DNA of 60,781 nucleotides. Origin: an uncultured Acidimicrobiales bacterium (GTDB lineage: Bacteria > Actinomycetota > Acidimicrobiia > Acidimicrobiales > UBA10347). The translations under genes and the position numbers were made by a program. The notes under the pieces were generated by a model that saw only the letters and a program-made list of their open reading frames with translations, searched no databases and was not told the DNA's origin. Positions 18,323-28,875 of this stretch are shown piece after piece (within the stretch, counting starts at the first letter, position 1; each line of letters starts with the position of its first letter). The stretch lies in NCBI GenBank assembly GCA_937941245.1, contig CALDYC010000092.1, forward strand, positions 1 to 60,781. The letters are read 5' to 3'.

Positions 18323-19462
18323 GGCCCCGGTCCACGCCGGTCCGCGTCTTCGCATCCGTCCTCGCCCCCGCGCGGTCCGCTTCGGATCGGCATGGTGTGC
18401 CCCTACAGCCTGACCGTTCCAGGCGGCGTGCAACTGCAGGTGCTCGGGCTGGCCCGCACCTTGCGGGCAAAAGGCGTTGACGTTCGAGTGATCGCCCCGT
18501 GCGACGGCCCGCCCCCCGATGTCGGGATCACGCCGATCGGTGCGAGCCTTCCCACCGCAGCGAACGGTTCAATCGCTCCAATCGCGCCTGATCTGGCGGC
18601 CCAACTTCGGCTGATCCGCACGATCATCAGTGAAGATTTCGACGTGCTGCACCTGCACGAGCCGCTGGCCCCCGGCGTAGGCATCACGACGGTGCTGATG
18701 CAGGCCGCTCCGACGGTTGGAACCTTCCATGCTGCCGGAAGGTCATCCGCGTACCGGTGGGTCAACCGCGGATGTCGAGCTCTGCGACGTCGGTTGACGG
18801 TTGCGTGCGCGGTCTCTGCCGACGCCGAACAGTTGGCATCGACATGGCTCGGTGGCACCTATGAGCGAGTATTCAATGGCATCGAAGTCCAGGAGTTCGC
18901 CGGCGCCGCGCCGACGCCCACGACGGGGCCGACGATCTTCTTCGTTGGTCGCCATGAGGTGCGCAAGGGCTTGGGTGTGCTGCTCGACTCGCTTCGGTAC
19001 CTCGGTCCAGAAGTCACGGTGTGGGTGGCGAGCGATGGCGAACAAACGGCTGACCTCAAACGTCGGCACGCACAGGACCCACGCATCGAATGGCTCGGAC
19101 GCATAACTGAAGCCGAGAAACGATCCCGGCTTGTGGGTGCCGACGCCGCATGTTTCCCTTCTCTCGGGGGAGAATCATTCGGGGTGGTGCTACTCGAAGC
19201 AATGGCCGCCGGAACAGCAACGGTTGCGAGCGACATCGACGGCTATCGCAAGGTGGCGCGCTCGGGCCTCGACTCTGATCTGGTTCCGCCCGATGACCCG
19301 AAACGACTGGCGGCGGCACTGCGAACAGCTCTTGAGGGCGGACCAGCCGTTCAAGAGCGCATAGCGGCAGGTCGAGATCGGGCCGACGCGTTCTCGATGT
19401 CGGCCTTGGCGGATCGGTACATCACGCTGTATCACCAGGCAATCTCGGCCCATAAGCGCTGA
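18287..19462 (+). CDS. pimA: GT4 glycosyltransferase, PimA-like
   Basis: PYSLTVPGGVQLQVLGLARTLRAKG; E-x7-E region (PSLGGESFGVVLLEAMAAGT). Confidence 0.87.
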   Translation: MNRASAMNRAAAGPGPRRSASSHPSSPPRGPLRIGMVCPYSLTVPGGVQLQVLGLARTLRAKGVDVRVIAPCDGPPPDVGITPIGASLPTAANGSIAPIAPDLAAQLRLIRTIISEDFDVLHLHEPLAPGVGITTVLMQAAPTVGTFHAAGRSSAYRWVNRGCRALRRRLTVACAVSADAEQLASTWLGGTYERVFNGIEVQEFAGAAPTPTTGPTIFFVGRHEVRKGLGVLLDSLRYLGPEVTVWVASDGEQTADLKRRHAQDPRIEWLGRITEAEKRSRLVGADAACFPSLGGESFGVVLLEAMAAGTATVASDIDGYRKVARSGLDSDLVPPDDPKRLAAALRTALEGGPAVQERIAAGRDRADAFSMSALADRYITLYHQAISAHKR

Positions 19463-19490
19463 CCGGACTGCGCAGCTCTACCCTGCCAAT

Positions 19491-20234
19491 GTGGACTTCC
19501 TGCGTAACCCCGCCCTTATGTTCGTGCCACTGCCGCTGACGGTCGGCATCATCATCGGTGCCGTGGCGGGATTGGTCACCGGTTCATGGGTCGCTCTCGT
19601 CGTCGCCATGCTGGTCATTGGTCTGCTCGTCGGTGGCGCTCTCTTGTATTTCGCGGATGCGATCGTCGCCTCGAAACTCGGAGCCCGGCCACTTGCTGAC
19701 GACGGCGCGTTCGTCATCCGCAACCAGCTAGAAGAAATCTGTGCCCGAGCGGGGGTCAACGAGCCCGAGCTCATGACGGTCGGCCCAGGCGCTCCGGCGA
19801 TTGCGTCATTTGGTCGCTCGGAACCAAAGCTTGTGGTCACCGACGGTCTAACCGACGACCTGACCGTGGTTGAACTCGAAGCTGCGCTCGCCCGCGAAGT
19901 CGGCCGATCCAAGCGTCGACTCACCGCTGGCGACACCTTGGCGACGGTGTTCGTCACCATGCCATTTGGTGCGTTCGGCAGTCTGAGCGACCGCATGCTT
20001 GAGTGGTTCCGTGGCGGCGACCACGATGCGCGCTGTGATCTCGAAGGCGTGAGCATCACCCGTTACCCGCCAGGATTGAGTGCGGCGCTCTCGAAGATGA
20101 CGGCCGACGGAACAACGACCCCCGACGGTTCTACGGCCACCGCTCATCTATGGGCCACGGGCCGTTCACCCCGTGTCGGCGAGCCGGGAATATACGGCAT
20201 AGAACAGCGACTCGAACTGCTCAGCGAGCTTTGA
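19491..20234 (+). CDS. M48/HtpX-like membrane protein lacking zinc-binding residues (putative pseudoprotease)
   Basis: HtpX-like TM hairpin then [28 protein letters not shown] and [20 protein letters not shown], with REVGR where HExxH is expected. Confidence 0.75.
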   Translation: MDFLRNPALMFVPLPLTVGIIIGAVAGLVTGSWVALVVAMLVIGLLVGGALLYFADAIVASKLGARPLADDGAFVIRNQLEEICARAGVNEPELMTVGPGAPAIASFGRSEPKLVVTDGLTDDLTVVELEAALAREVGRSKRRLTAGDTLATVFVTMPFGAFGSLSDRMLEWFRGGDHDARCDLEGVSITRYPPGLSAALSKMTADGTTTPDGSTATAHLWATGRSPRVGEPGIYGIEQRLELLSEL

Positions 20235-20292
20235 TCTAACCCCGCCTAAATCAGGCCCTTGTCTGCGAGCACATCGTCCTAGACTGCCCGCC

Positions 20293-21183
20293 ATGACCGA
20301 GATGAGTCGACAGACCGGCACCTACGAAGTCAAGCGTGGGCTTGCCGAAATGTTCAAGGGCGGCGTCATCATGGACGTCGTCAACGCCGAACAGGCCCGG
20401 ATCGCTGAAGATGCCGGCGCAACAGCGGTGATGGCACTCGAACGCGTGCCTGCTGATATCCGAGTCGACGGCGGCGTGGCCCGTATGAGCGACCCGGCAA
20501 TGATCGAAGGCATTCAGGCCGCAGTCACCATTCCGGTCATGGCCAAAGCGCGAATCGGCCATTTCGTCGAAGCGCAGATTCTGCAGGCACTCGAAGTCGA
20601 CTACATCGACGAATCCGAAGTGCTGACCCCAGCAGACGAGGCTCACCACATCGACAAGTTCGCCTTCACCACCCCGTTCGTGTGCGGTGCGACCAACCTT
20701 GGCGAGGCGCTGCGACGTATCGCAGAAGGCGCCTGCATGATCCGTTCCAAAGGCGAGGCCGGAACGGGCGACGTTGTGCAGGCAGTCCGACACCTTCGCT
20801 CGATCCTCGGTGACATCGGTCGGATCACCAAGGCGGACAGCGCCGAATTGTTCGATTGGGCCAAGCGGCTCCAGGCCCCGCTCCCGCTGGTGCAAGAAAT
20901 TGCCGAGACAGGTGAGCTTCCGGTTCCGATGTTTTGTGCGGGCGGACTCGCCACTCCTGCTGACGCTGCGCTAGCGATGCAGCTCGGAGCTCAGGCCGTA
21001 TTCGTGGGCTCCGGCATTTTCAAAAGCGAAGACCCTGCCCCTCGTGCCCGAGCCATTGTCGAAGCCACAACCAACTTCAACGACCCAGACGTCCTCGTTC
21101 GGGTATCTCGCGGTCTCGGCGCTCCAATGACCGGTATTGGTATGGACGAACTCGACGTTCACTACGAAGACCGCGGCTGGTGA
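20293..21183 (+). CDS. pdxS: Pyridoxal 5'-phosphate synthase lyase subunit PdxS
   Basis: [45 protein letters not shown]. Confidence 0.98.
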   Translation: MTEMSRQTGTYEVKRGLAEMFKGGVIMDVVNAEQARIAEDAGATAVMALERVPADIRVDGGVARMSDPAMIEGIQAAVTIPVMAKARIGHFVEAQILQALEVDYIDESEVLTPADEAHHIDKFAFTTPFVCGATNLGEALRRIAEGACMIRSKGEAGTGDVVQAVRHLRSILGDIGRITKADSAELFDWAKRLQAPLPLVQEIAETGELPVPMFCAGGLATPADAALAMQLGAQAVFVGSGIFKSEDPAPRARAIVEATTNFNDPDVLVRVSRGLGAPMTGIGMDELDVHYEDRGW

Positions 21184-21214
21184 TTCTGAGCCCCGATTCC
21201 GATGGCGCTGGTCG

Positions 21215-21787
21215 ATGACCGAACGCGTCGGAGTCCTTGCGCTGCAAGGAGCGTTTGCTCGCCACGTCGAAGCCTGCGAGGCGATCGGCGTTGCGGCACA
21301 CGAAGTGCGCACGGCTGAGCATCTCGTCGGCGTTACTCGTTTGATCATTCCCGGCGGCGAATCAACAACGATGAGCATGATGCTCGATCGCAATGGTCTG
21401 CGTGAGCCGGTTGCAGCGGTACTGGCCGACGGCATGCCGGTCCTTGGAACGTGCGCTGGCATGATCCTGTTGGCGTCGCAGGTTGAGGGCGGCCGGTCAG
21501 ACCAAGCCAGCTTCGAGGCGATCGATCTGACGGTGAAACGCAACGGCTACGGCCGCCAGAACCAGTCATTTACCATGTCGCTTTCAACAGCAATCTTCGA
21601 TGAACCGCTGCACGCCGTGTTCATCCGCGCTCCACGGGTGACTCGAGTCGGCAACGGGGTCGAGGTCCTGGCGGAACTCGATGGTGACCCGGTGTTTTGT
21701 CGATCGGCAAACGTGGTCGTCGCAGCGTTTCATCCGGAGTTGTCTGCTGACCGTCGTTTGCACCGCTACTTTTGTGAACTGAGCTGA
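21215..21787 (+). CDS. pdxT: Pyridoxal 5'-phosphate synthase glutaminase subunit PdxT
   Basis: GVLALQGAFARHVEACEAIG, PGGESTTM, GTCAGMILLA, AAFHPEL. Confidence 0.97.
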   Translation: MTERVGVLALQGAFARHVEACEAIGVAAHEVRTAEHLVGVTRLIIPGGESTTMSMMLDRNGLREPVAAVLADGMPVLGTCAGMILLASQVEGGRSDQASFEAIDLTVKRNGYGRQNQSFTMSLSTAIFDEPLHAVFIRAPRVTRVGNGVEVLAELDGDPVFCRSANVVVAAFHPELSADRRLHRYFCELS

Positions 21788-21800
21788 AAGGTGACCGTCA

Positions 21801-22553
21801 ATGTCAGGTCATTCCAAATGGGCAACCATCAAACACAAGAAGGGCGCGGCTGACAAGAAGCGCGGCAAGCTCTTCGCCAAGCTGATCAAGCAGGTCGAAG
21901 TCGCGGCACGCACCGGCGGCGGTGACCTTGATTCGAATGCCACCTTGCGCACGATGTACCAAAAGGCACGCGATGCGTCAGTGCCGCTTGACACAATTGA
22001 GCGAGCGGTCAAGCGAGGCACCGGCGAGCTTGAGGGCGTCGACTACGAGCCGATCGTCTACGAGGGCTATGCCCCAGCGGGCGTGGCCCTCTATATCGAC
22101 GTGCTCACAGACAACCGCAATCGCAGTGGCCCAGAAATGCGAAGCATGCTGTCAAAGAACGGCGGTTCTCTCGCCGAGCCCGGCGCGGTTGCGTGGCAGT
22201 TCGATCGCAAGGGCGTGGTGTTGCTGCCAAAGGCCAACCACGATTTTGACGAGCTGATGATGCTGGCGCTCGAAGCTGGGGCCGAAGACCTCGAAGATGT
22301 TGGCGAGGCGTTTCAGTTGACCTGTGAACCAACTGATCTCAATGGTTTGCGCGAGGCAATCGTCGATGCCGGCATTGAGTTCACTTCGGCCGATTTGGTC
22401 ATGGTTCCGCAGCAGACGATTGAACTTGACGAGAAAGATGCCAAGTCGGTGCTGCAATTGATCGAGACGCTCGAAGACAACGACGATGTCCAGGACGTCT
22501 TCGCGAATTTTGACATCAGTGACGAGGTTATGGAAGCGCTCTCGGCCGACTGA
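21801..22553 (+). CDS. YebC/PmpR family protein
   Basis: MSGHSKWATIKHKKGAADKKRGKLFAKLIKQVEVAAR. Confidence 0.97.
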   Translation: MSGHSKWATIKHKKGAADKKRGKLFAKLIKQVEVAARTGGGDLDSNATLRTMYQKARDASVPLDTIERAVKRGTGELEGVDYEPIVYEGYAPAGVALYIDVLTDNRNRSGPEMRSMLSKNGGSLAEPGAVAWQFDRKGVVLLPKANHDFDELMMLALEAGAEDLEDVGEAFQLTCEPTDLNGLREAIVDAGIEFTSADLVMVPQQTIELDEKDAKSVLQLIETLEDNDDVQDVFANFDISDEVMEALSAD

Positions 22554-22612
22554 TTCGCACCAGAACCGACCATGAACGAATCGGCCGGGTTGATCCGGTT
22601 ACGATAGAACGC

Positions 22613-23104
22613 ATGTTCGTTCTCGGTATCGACCCCGGATTGTCGCGTTGCGGCTACGGCGTGGTCGAGCAACAGCGCCACCGCCAGCGAGCGGTTGCTG
22701 CTGGCGTGCTGCGCACCTCTCCAGATTTGGCGATCCCGCAGCGATTGGCCGAGCTTCAGGCCGAAGTGCGATCCCTGATCGATGACTTTGCTCCAGCGAT
22801 GGTTGCGGTTGAGCGGGTGCTCTTTCAGAACAATGTCAGCACCGCAATGGGTGTGGGGCAGGCGAGCGGCATCGTTATGGCCGAAGCATTCCGTGGCGGC
22901 TGTGAGGTGGCTGAATATTCGCCGAACGAAATCAAACTTGCGGTGGCGGGTGACGGTGCGGCTGACAAGCATCAGATGGAGACCATGGTTCGGTTGTTGC
23001 TCGACATCAATACGCCTTTGCGCCCAGTCGATGCAGCCGATGCGCTCGGCGTCGCTTTGTGCCATCTGGCGCACCAGGGCATTCCCGCAGGAATGGGCGC
23101 ATGA
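22613..23104 (+). CDS. ruvC: Holliday junction endonuclease RuvC
   Basis: LGIDPGLSRCGYGVVE; AVERVLFQNN; ADALGVALCH. Confidence 0.97.
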   Translation: MFVLGIDPGLSRCGYGVVEQQRHRQRAVAAGVLRTSPDLAIPQRLAELQAEVRSLIDDFAPAMVAVERVLFQNNVSTAMGVGQASGIVMAEAFRGGCEVAEYSPNEIKLAVAGDGAADKHQMETMVRLLLDINTPLRPVDAADALGVALCHLAHQGIPAGMGA

Positions 23105-23688
23105 TCGGCTCGGTACGTGGCGAATTGATCGCCCGCGAGCCGACCGAGGTCCTGATCGAGGTGCACGGCATTGGGTACCGGGTCGTGATCGGCCCCGATG
23201 TTTCGGCGGCAATTGGCGAGGTCGGGACGACGGTCTTCCTGCATGTGCACCATCACCTGCGCGAAGATGCCCAAACCCTCTACGGATTCCTCGCGCTTGA
23301 CGATCGACTGATGTTCGAAACATTGCTCAGCGCGCACGGCGTCGGGCCATCGTTGGGGTTAGCGATCATGTCGGTGCACGGCCCCGACGGGTTGCGTCGC
23401 GTCGTGACCGACGAAGATGTCGCGGCACTCTGTCTGGTGCCTGGCGTTGGCAAGAAGACCGCACAACGGTTGCTCGTTGAGCTGTCCTCCAAGGTCGGCG
23501 AACCGATCGGTGACGGAATCCCCGGGTCGGCCGGCGCTGGTACTGCCACCGGCCGAGCCGACGTACGCGACGGTCTATCTGCGCTTGGCTATTCAGACGA
23601 CGAGGTCGCCCACGCGTTGCGTGCGGTTCCAGACGAGGGCGACACCGCAACCCAAATCCGCAATGCACTCAACGTGCTTGCGTTCTGA
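23101..23688 (+). CDS. ruvA: Holliday junction helicase subunit RuvA
   Basis: [10 protein letters not shown]..; [26 protein letters not shown] overlaps ruvC stop. Confidence 0.97.
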   Translation: MIGSVRGELIAREPTEVLIEVHGIGYRVVIGPDVSAAIGEVGTTVFLHVHHHLREDAQTLYGFLALDDRLMFETLLSAHGVGPSLGLAIMSVHGPDGLRRVVTDEDVAALCLVPGVGKKTAQRLLVELSSKVGEPIGDGIPGSAGAGTATGRADVRDGLSALGYSDDEVAHALRAVPDEGDTATQIRNALNVLAF

Positions 23689-23690
23689 TC

Positions 23691-24761
23691 ATGCGCGAAG
23701 AACTGCTCGACGGTGCGGCGACCGATGATGACTTTGGGCATGACGGAAGCGAACTCGACGGCTTAATCGCCGATCACAGCGGGCTGCGTCCGACCTCACT
23801 CGACGATTTCGTGGGGCAACCTGAACTGAAGCGTCACCTGAGAATTATTCTCGGCGCAGCGCGTAAGCGGAGCGAGGCGGCTGACCACCTACTGTTTGCC
23901 GGCCCGCCGGGTCTGGGTAAGACGACCTTGGCCCATATTGTCGCCACCGAAATGCAGACCGTGATCCACACGACGTCGGGCCCAGCCATGGAACGCGCAG
24001 GTGATCTCGCGGCCATCTTGACCAAGTTGGCACCGGGTGACATTTTGTTCATCGACGAGATCCACCGGTTGTCGAAGAACATCGAAGAAGTGCTGTATCC
24101 AGCCATGGAGGACTTCGAGCTCGACATTGTCCTGGGCAAAGGCCCGGCGGCCAGGTCGATTCGGCTTGAGCTACCGCCCTTCACGCTCATTGGTGCAACG
24201 ACCCGCATCGGGCTGATCACCGGGCCGCTGCGTGACCGCTTTGGCGAGGTCGCCCGACTTGATTTCTACGATGTCGACGATCTCAAGAGCATCGTGCTTC
24301 GTGCCGCAGGCATTCTCGATGTGACAATCGACGACGACGGCGCCCACGAAATTGCCCGCCGGTCGCGAGGCACACCTCGTATCGCCAACCGGCTTTTGCG
24401 TCGGGTGCGCGATGTTGCCGAAACTGAACACGAAGGCGTAATCACCACCGAGGTTGCTGCCATTGGGCTTGCATTGTTCGGTGTCGATGCTCTCGGTCTC
24501 GACAAAGTCGACCGCGGCATTTTGTCGTCGCTCTGCGAACGGTTCGGTGGGGGCCCCTGCGGGCTGTCGACGCTCGCAATCTCTGTTTCTGAGCCGACCG
24601 AAACCGTCGAAGATGTGCACGAGCCGTTCCTGATTCAGCAGGGCTTGCTCATGCGCACGCCCCGTGGGCGCGTTGCGACACCTGCTGCATGGGAGCATCT
24701 CGGGTTGGCGCCGCCGATTGTCGCCGACGACGCGCAAAAGGGTCTGTTCGGCAACTCCTGA
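23691..24761 (+). CDS. ruvB: Holliday junction helicase RuvB
   Basis: [53 protein letters not shown]. Confidence 0.98.
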   Translation: MREELLDGAATDDDFGHDGSELDGLIADHSGLRPTSLDDFVGQPELKRHLRIILGAARKRSEAADHLLFAGPPGLGKTTLAHIVATEMQTVIHTTSGPAMERAGDLAAILTKLAPGDILFIDEIHRLSKNIEEVLYPAMEDFELDIVLGKGPAARSIRLELPPFTLIGATTRIGLITGPLRDRFGEVARLDFYDVDDLKSIVLRAAGILDVTIDDDGAHEIARRSRGTPRIANRLLRRVRDVAETEHEGVITTEVAAIGLALFGVDALGLDKVDRGILSSLCERFGGGPCGLSTLAISVSEPTETVEDVHEPFLIQQGLLMRTPRGRVATPAAWEHLGLAPPIVADDAQKGLFGNS

Positions 24762-24814
24762 GACCACTCGAGCGGTGGTTGGCGTGCCTTGGGCTGGATC
24801 AGAGTTGGCACACT

Positions 24815-25870
24815 ATGGCGGTGCCTTCGCTCGACGCGTTCGACTATGTGCTGCCTGACGAGCTGATCGCCCAGTATCCGGCCGAGCCCCGCGATTCTGC
24901 CCGTCTGCTCGATGCCACAGCCCAGACTGTCGCTCATCGACGGGTTCGCGACATCGCCGAGTTGGTCGGGCCGGGCGATGTGTTGGTCGTGAACGACACT
25001 CGGGTCATACCCGCGCGGCTGCAACTCTTCAAGCCAACCGGGGGAGCGGTCGAGGTGTTCTTGCTCGACGAGTTGGACCGAGGGCAGCCAACAAGCGGCG
25101 AGCTCACATCCGCTGAGACGACTCGTGATGCCACCTGGCGAGCGCTCGTGCGCCCATCACGGCGGGTTCCTGACGGCACCGAACTCGTCGATGCGACAGG
25201 AACTGTGGTTCTTCGAGTCGGCACGGCCCTCGGCGATGGAGTTCGGGTGGTTGCGGCTCGTGGCGGAGCATCGATGCTTGCGGTCGCCCACGCGCACGGC
25301 GAAGTGCCGCTTCCGCCCTATATCAACGTGCCGCTGGCCGATGCAGATCGGTATCAGACCGTGTACTCGCGCAACGAACGGTCAGTAGCTGCTCCGACGG
25401 CGGGGTTGCACTTCACCGACGAGTTACTCGCCGCCTGCGTCGCGCGAGGTGCGCAGGTCGAACGAGTTGAGCTGGCGGTCGGCCTAGGGACATTCCGCCC
25501 GATCTTGGTCGACGACATCGATGACCACACCATGCACGGCGAGTGGTTCAACGTCGCCCCCGCAGTGCTCGACGCGTGCGCAGACGCTGATCGAGTAATC
25601 GCGATTGGAACCACATCGGTGCGGGCCCTCGAAAGCGCAGCCGTAACCGGCGCAACCTCAGGAGTTACCGACCTTTTCATTAGCCCCGGCTATGCATTCA
25701 AGGTCGTGGACACATTGTTCACCAACTTCCATCAGCCCAAGTCATCGCTGCTCGTCATGTTGTCCGCGTTCGCTGGTGACGAGTGGCGATCGATCTATGA
25801 ACACGCGATTGCGCAGCAGTACCGATTCTTCTCATTTGGCGACGCGATGATCGTCAATCGAAAGGCCTGA
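24815..25870 (+). CDS. queA: S-adenosylmethionine:tRNA ribosyltransferase-isomerase
   Basis: FDYVLPDELIAQYPAEPRDSARLL; AAPTAGLHFTDELL; FTNFHQPKSSLLVMLSAFAG. Confidence 0.97.
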   Translation: MAVPSLDAFDYVLPDELIAQYPAEPRDSARLLDATAQTVAHRRVRDIAELVGPGDVLVVNDTRVIPARLQLFKPTGGAVEVFLLDELDRGQPTSGELTSAETTRDATWRALVRPSRRVPDGTELVDATGTVVLRVGTALGDGVRVVAARGGASMLAVAHAHGEVPLPPYINVPLADADRYQTVYSRNERSVAAPTAGLHFTDELLAACVARGAQVERVELAVGLGTFRPILVDDIDDHTMHGEWFNVAPAVLDACADADRVIAIGTTSVRALESAAVTGATSGVTDLFISPGYAFKVVDTLFTNFHQPKSSLLVMLSAFAGDEWRSIYEHAIAQQYRFFSFGDAMIVNRKA

Positions 25871-25871
25871 C

Positions 25872-26981
25872 ATGTTCAGCTTCGACGTCACCGCTACGAG
25901 CGGCCGAGCGCGCACCGGGCTCATCACTACCCCTCGCGGCACGATCACAACGCCGTGTTTTATGCCGGTCGGCACTCGGGCTTCGGTGCAGACGCTGACC
26001 AGTCGTGACCTGGTCGACCTGCAGGCCGAGGTGATTCTGGGCAACACGTATCATCTCATGCTCCGTCCAGGTGCAGATCTGATTGCCGAGATGGGCGGCC
26101 TGCATCGGTTTATGGACTGGAACGGGCATGTGCTTACCGACAGTGGTGGGTATCAGATCTTCAGCCTTGAACCAAAGGTCGACGATGAGGGAGCGCTCTT
26201 CAAATCGACCTATGACGGAAGCAAACACAAGCTCACGCCTGAGTCGGCGGTCGATGTGCAGACCAAGCTCGGCTCAGATATCCAAATGGTGCTCGATGTC
26301 TGTCCGCCGTTGCCTTCACCTGATGGCGTCATCGTCGCAGCGATGCAGCAGACCCACCGCTGGGCAGAGCGAGCCCGTGCCGCGTTCCTCGACCGTCCGG
26401 AACGAAGCGACGGAATGCGGGCACAGTTCGGGATTGTGCAGGGTGGACTAGATCTCGACCGGCGGGTTGAAAGTGCCGAGTTCTTGATGGCGGTTGGGTT
26501 TGAGGGGTACGGCATTGGTGGGCTGTCGGTCGGCGAGAAGCGAACCGAAATGCTGCCACCGCTTCTGGCCACGACTGACGTGCTTCCGGTCGACCAACCT
26601 CGCTACCTGATGGGCGTCGGTGACCCCTTGAGCATTGTGACGGGGATCGCGAACGGGGTCGACATGTTCGATTGTGTGCTTCCGACCAGGTTGGCTCGAC
26701 ACGGCACCGTGTTGACCACCGCCGGACGCATGAACATCTCAAACGCGCAGTATGCAAACGATCCGAGACCGATCGACCCTGGCTTTCCCGACAGCCCGAT
26801 CGCCAACTGGTCACGGGCATACATACGGCACCTGCTTCAGGTAAAGGAGCCAGCGGCCGCGCGCATGCTGACCTTGCACAACATTGCTTTCCTGTTTCGA
26901 CTGGTTGACCAAGCTCGCGACGCCGTTGCAGCGGGCACGATTGGTGATCTCGTTGCCGAGGTCGGCGAACACTGGAGCTGA
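25872..26981 (+). CDS. tgt: tRNA-guanine transglycosylase
   Basis: ARTGLITTPRGTITTPCFMPVGTRASVQTL; GGLSVGEKRTEM; LMGVGDPLSIVTGIANGVDMFDCVLPTRLAR. Confidence 0.97.
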   Translation: MFSFDVTATSGRARTGLITTPRGTITTPCFMPVGTRASVQTLTSRDLVDLQAEVILGNTYHLMLRPGADLIAEMGGLHRFMDWNGHVLTDSGGYQIFSLEPKVDDEGALFKSTYDGSKHKLTPESAVDVQTKLGSDIQMVLDVCPPLPSPDGVIVAAMQQTHRWAERARAAFLDRPERSDGMRAQFGIVQGGLDLDRRVESAEFLMAVGFEGYGIGGLSVGEKRTEMLPPLLATTDVLPVDQPRYLMGVGDPLSIVTGIANGVDMFDCVLPTRLARHGTVLTTAGRMNISNAQYANDPRPIDPGFPDSPIANWSRAYIRHLLQVKEPAAARMLTLHNIAFLFRLVDQARDAVAAGTIGDLVAEVGEHWS

Positions 26982-27088
26982 CGATTTGGCACAGCTAGTC
27001 GCCCGGGTTTCTGGACGACCGAGCTAGCCTCGGCTCGCATTGACCGCCACCGGCGCCTGACCGGCAGCCACAACTCCTGGAGCTCCTG

Positions 27089-27352
27089 ATGCAGTTCATT
27101 CCGCTCATCGCAATCATGGTGATCATGTGGGCACTTCTGATCGTGCCCCAGCAGCGGCGGGCCAAGGCTCATCGGCTCATGCTTTCGCAGCTCGACGTGG
27201 GCGATGAGATTCTCACGTCGTCTGGCCTGTACGGATCTATTGTCGATTTCGACGGCCAGACCGTCTTTATCGAGGTCGCAGACGGGGTTGAGGTCAAGGT
27301 CACTCGCGAATCAATTTCTGAACGAATCGTCTATGAGGACGCAACCGCCTGA
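27089..27352 (+). CDS. yajC: Preprotein translocase subunit YajC
   Basis: Single TM then RRAKAHRLMLSQLDVGDEILTSSGLYG; precedes secD. Confidence 0.93.
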   Translation: MQFIPLIAIMVIMWALLIVPQQRRAKAHRLMLSQLDVGDEILTSSGLYGSIVDFDGQTVFIEVADGVEVKVTRESISERIVYEDATA

Positions 27353-28875
27353 TGCTCGACAAGGCACGCCTGTCGCTCATAGGCATCGTCGTCGTCGCCG
27401 GAGGGTTACTGCTCTGGTCGCTGCTCGTTGGCCAAAAGCCGTTGCTCGGGCTTGACCTGCAGGGCGGTGTCGAGGTGGTGCTCGAGCCGGTCGACACCCC
27501 CGAGAACCTTGAGCTCGCCACGACCGAAAATCTTGACCTTGCAGTCGAGATCCTACGCAAGCGCGTCGACGCCATCGGTGTTGCTGAACCCGACATCACG
27601 ACCCAGACGGGCAACGACAAAAACTTCATCATTGTGCAGCTACCCGGGATCGAGAACCAGGACGACGCCGTAGCGCTTGTTGGCCAGACTGCCGAGTTGC
27701 AGTTCCGGCCGATCCTGCTCGATCTCAATCGTCGCGACGACCGGCTACCCAACGATGGCGAATTCCCCGACGAGATCCTCAACGGTGGCCCCGGAATCAC
27801 TGAACTTGTGGCCGGGTTTGTCAGCGATCCGAACTCGACCCCTCCCGACCAAAGTGCAATCGTGAACTACTCGGCCCAGGCGTCAAGCGAAGGCGGCGGG
27901 AGGCTGCCGGTCCTTGTCGGCCCGACGGCCTTTACTGGATCCGCGCTCGATGGTTCCGAAGCGCAGTTCATCAATGGCCAGTGGCTCGTCGAAGTGACGT
28001 TTAAGGCCGGCGACGAAGGGATCGGGTTGTTCAACACGTCGGCCGCAACCTGTTTCGATGGTTCGCTGGTTTGCCCGCAGAACCGACTCGCATTTGTGCT
28101 CGATGGGGTCATTGAATCGGCGCCGAATATCGATGCTCCGTTCTTTGAGTCCCGCGACGTGGTCATCACCCGCCCGACCGGCTTCCCTGAAGACGAAGCC
28201 AAGGCGACGGCGCTGGTGCTCGACTTCGGTGCGCTGCCGTTGGCGTTTAGCGATCCCGCTGATCCCGATGCTGGCCTGGTGCGTTCGGTATCGGCATCGC
28301 TCGGCCGAGATTCGCTCAACGCAGGACTTATCGCCGGACTCGTCGGCCTGTTCTTCGTGGCCATCTACATCATCTGGTACTACCGACTTCTCGGCGTGGT
28401 TGCGCTACTGAGCCTGGTGCTGTCAGCGTCGCTTCTCTGGACGGTTGTGTCGTACCTGTCCACATCGCGGGGTCTCGCGTTGACTCTCGCCGGTGTCGTT
28501 GGCTTGATTGTCTCGATTGGCGTATCGCTTGACTCGAACGTCATCTTCTTTGAGGACTTGAAGGAACACATGCGGCGCGGCGACTCGCTCTCGAGCGCGG
28601 TGTCGCGGTCGTTCCCGACCGCGTTTGCGACGGTCTTTTGGGCCAACATGGCCACGTTGATTGGTGCGCTCATCCTCTACGTGCTGACCGTTGGCTCTGT
28701 CCGTGGGTTTGCGCTCATCTTGGCGATCGCCTCGGTTCTGGACCTGCTCGCGACGTACTTCTTCATGGCCCCGCTCGTGCGTGTGCTCGCTGACCGTTTC
28801 GGTGATCGCCCGTCGATGTTCGGGGTGCGCGCTGCCACCCCCGGATCCGAACGAGCAATCGGAGGTGCAGCATGA
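27352..28875 (+). CDS. secD: Protein translocase subunit SecD
   Basis: LGLDLQGGVEVVLEP; GVSLDSNVIFFEDLKEHMRRG. Confidence 0.97.
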   Translation: MLDKARLSLIGIVVVAGGLLLWSLLVGQKPLLGLDLQGGVEVVLEPVDTPENLELATTENLDLAVEILRKRVDAIGVAEPDITTQTGNDKNFIIVQLPGIENQDDAVALVGQTAELQFRPILLDLNRRDDRLPNDGEFPDEILNGGPGITELVAGFVSDPNSTPPDQSAIVNYSAQASSEGGGRLPVLVGPTAFTGSALDGSEAQFINGQWLVEVTFKAGDEGIGLFNTSAATCFDGSLVCPQNRLAFVLDGVIESAPNIDAPFFESRDVVITRPTGFPEDEAKATALVLDFGALPLAFSDPADPDAGLVRSVSASLGRDSLNAGLIAGLVGLFFVAIYIIWYYRLLGVVALLSLVLSASLLWTVVSYLSTSRGLALTLAGVVGLIVSIGVSLDSNVIFFEDLKEHMRRGDSLSSAVSRSFPTAFATVFWANMATLIGALILYVLTVGSVRGFALILAIASVLDLLATYFFMAPLVRVLADRFGDRPSMFGVRAATPGSERAIGGAA

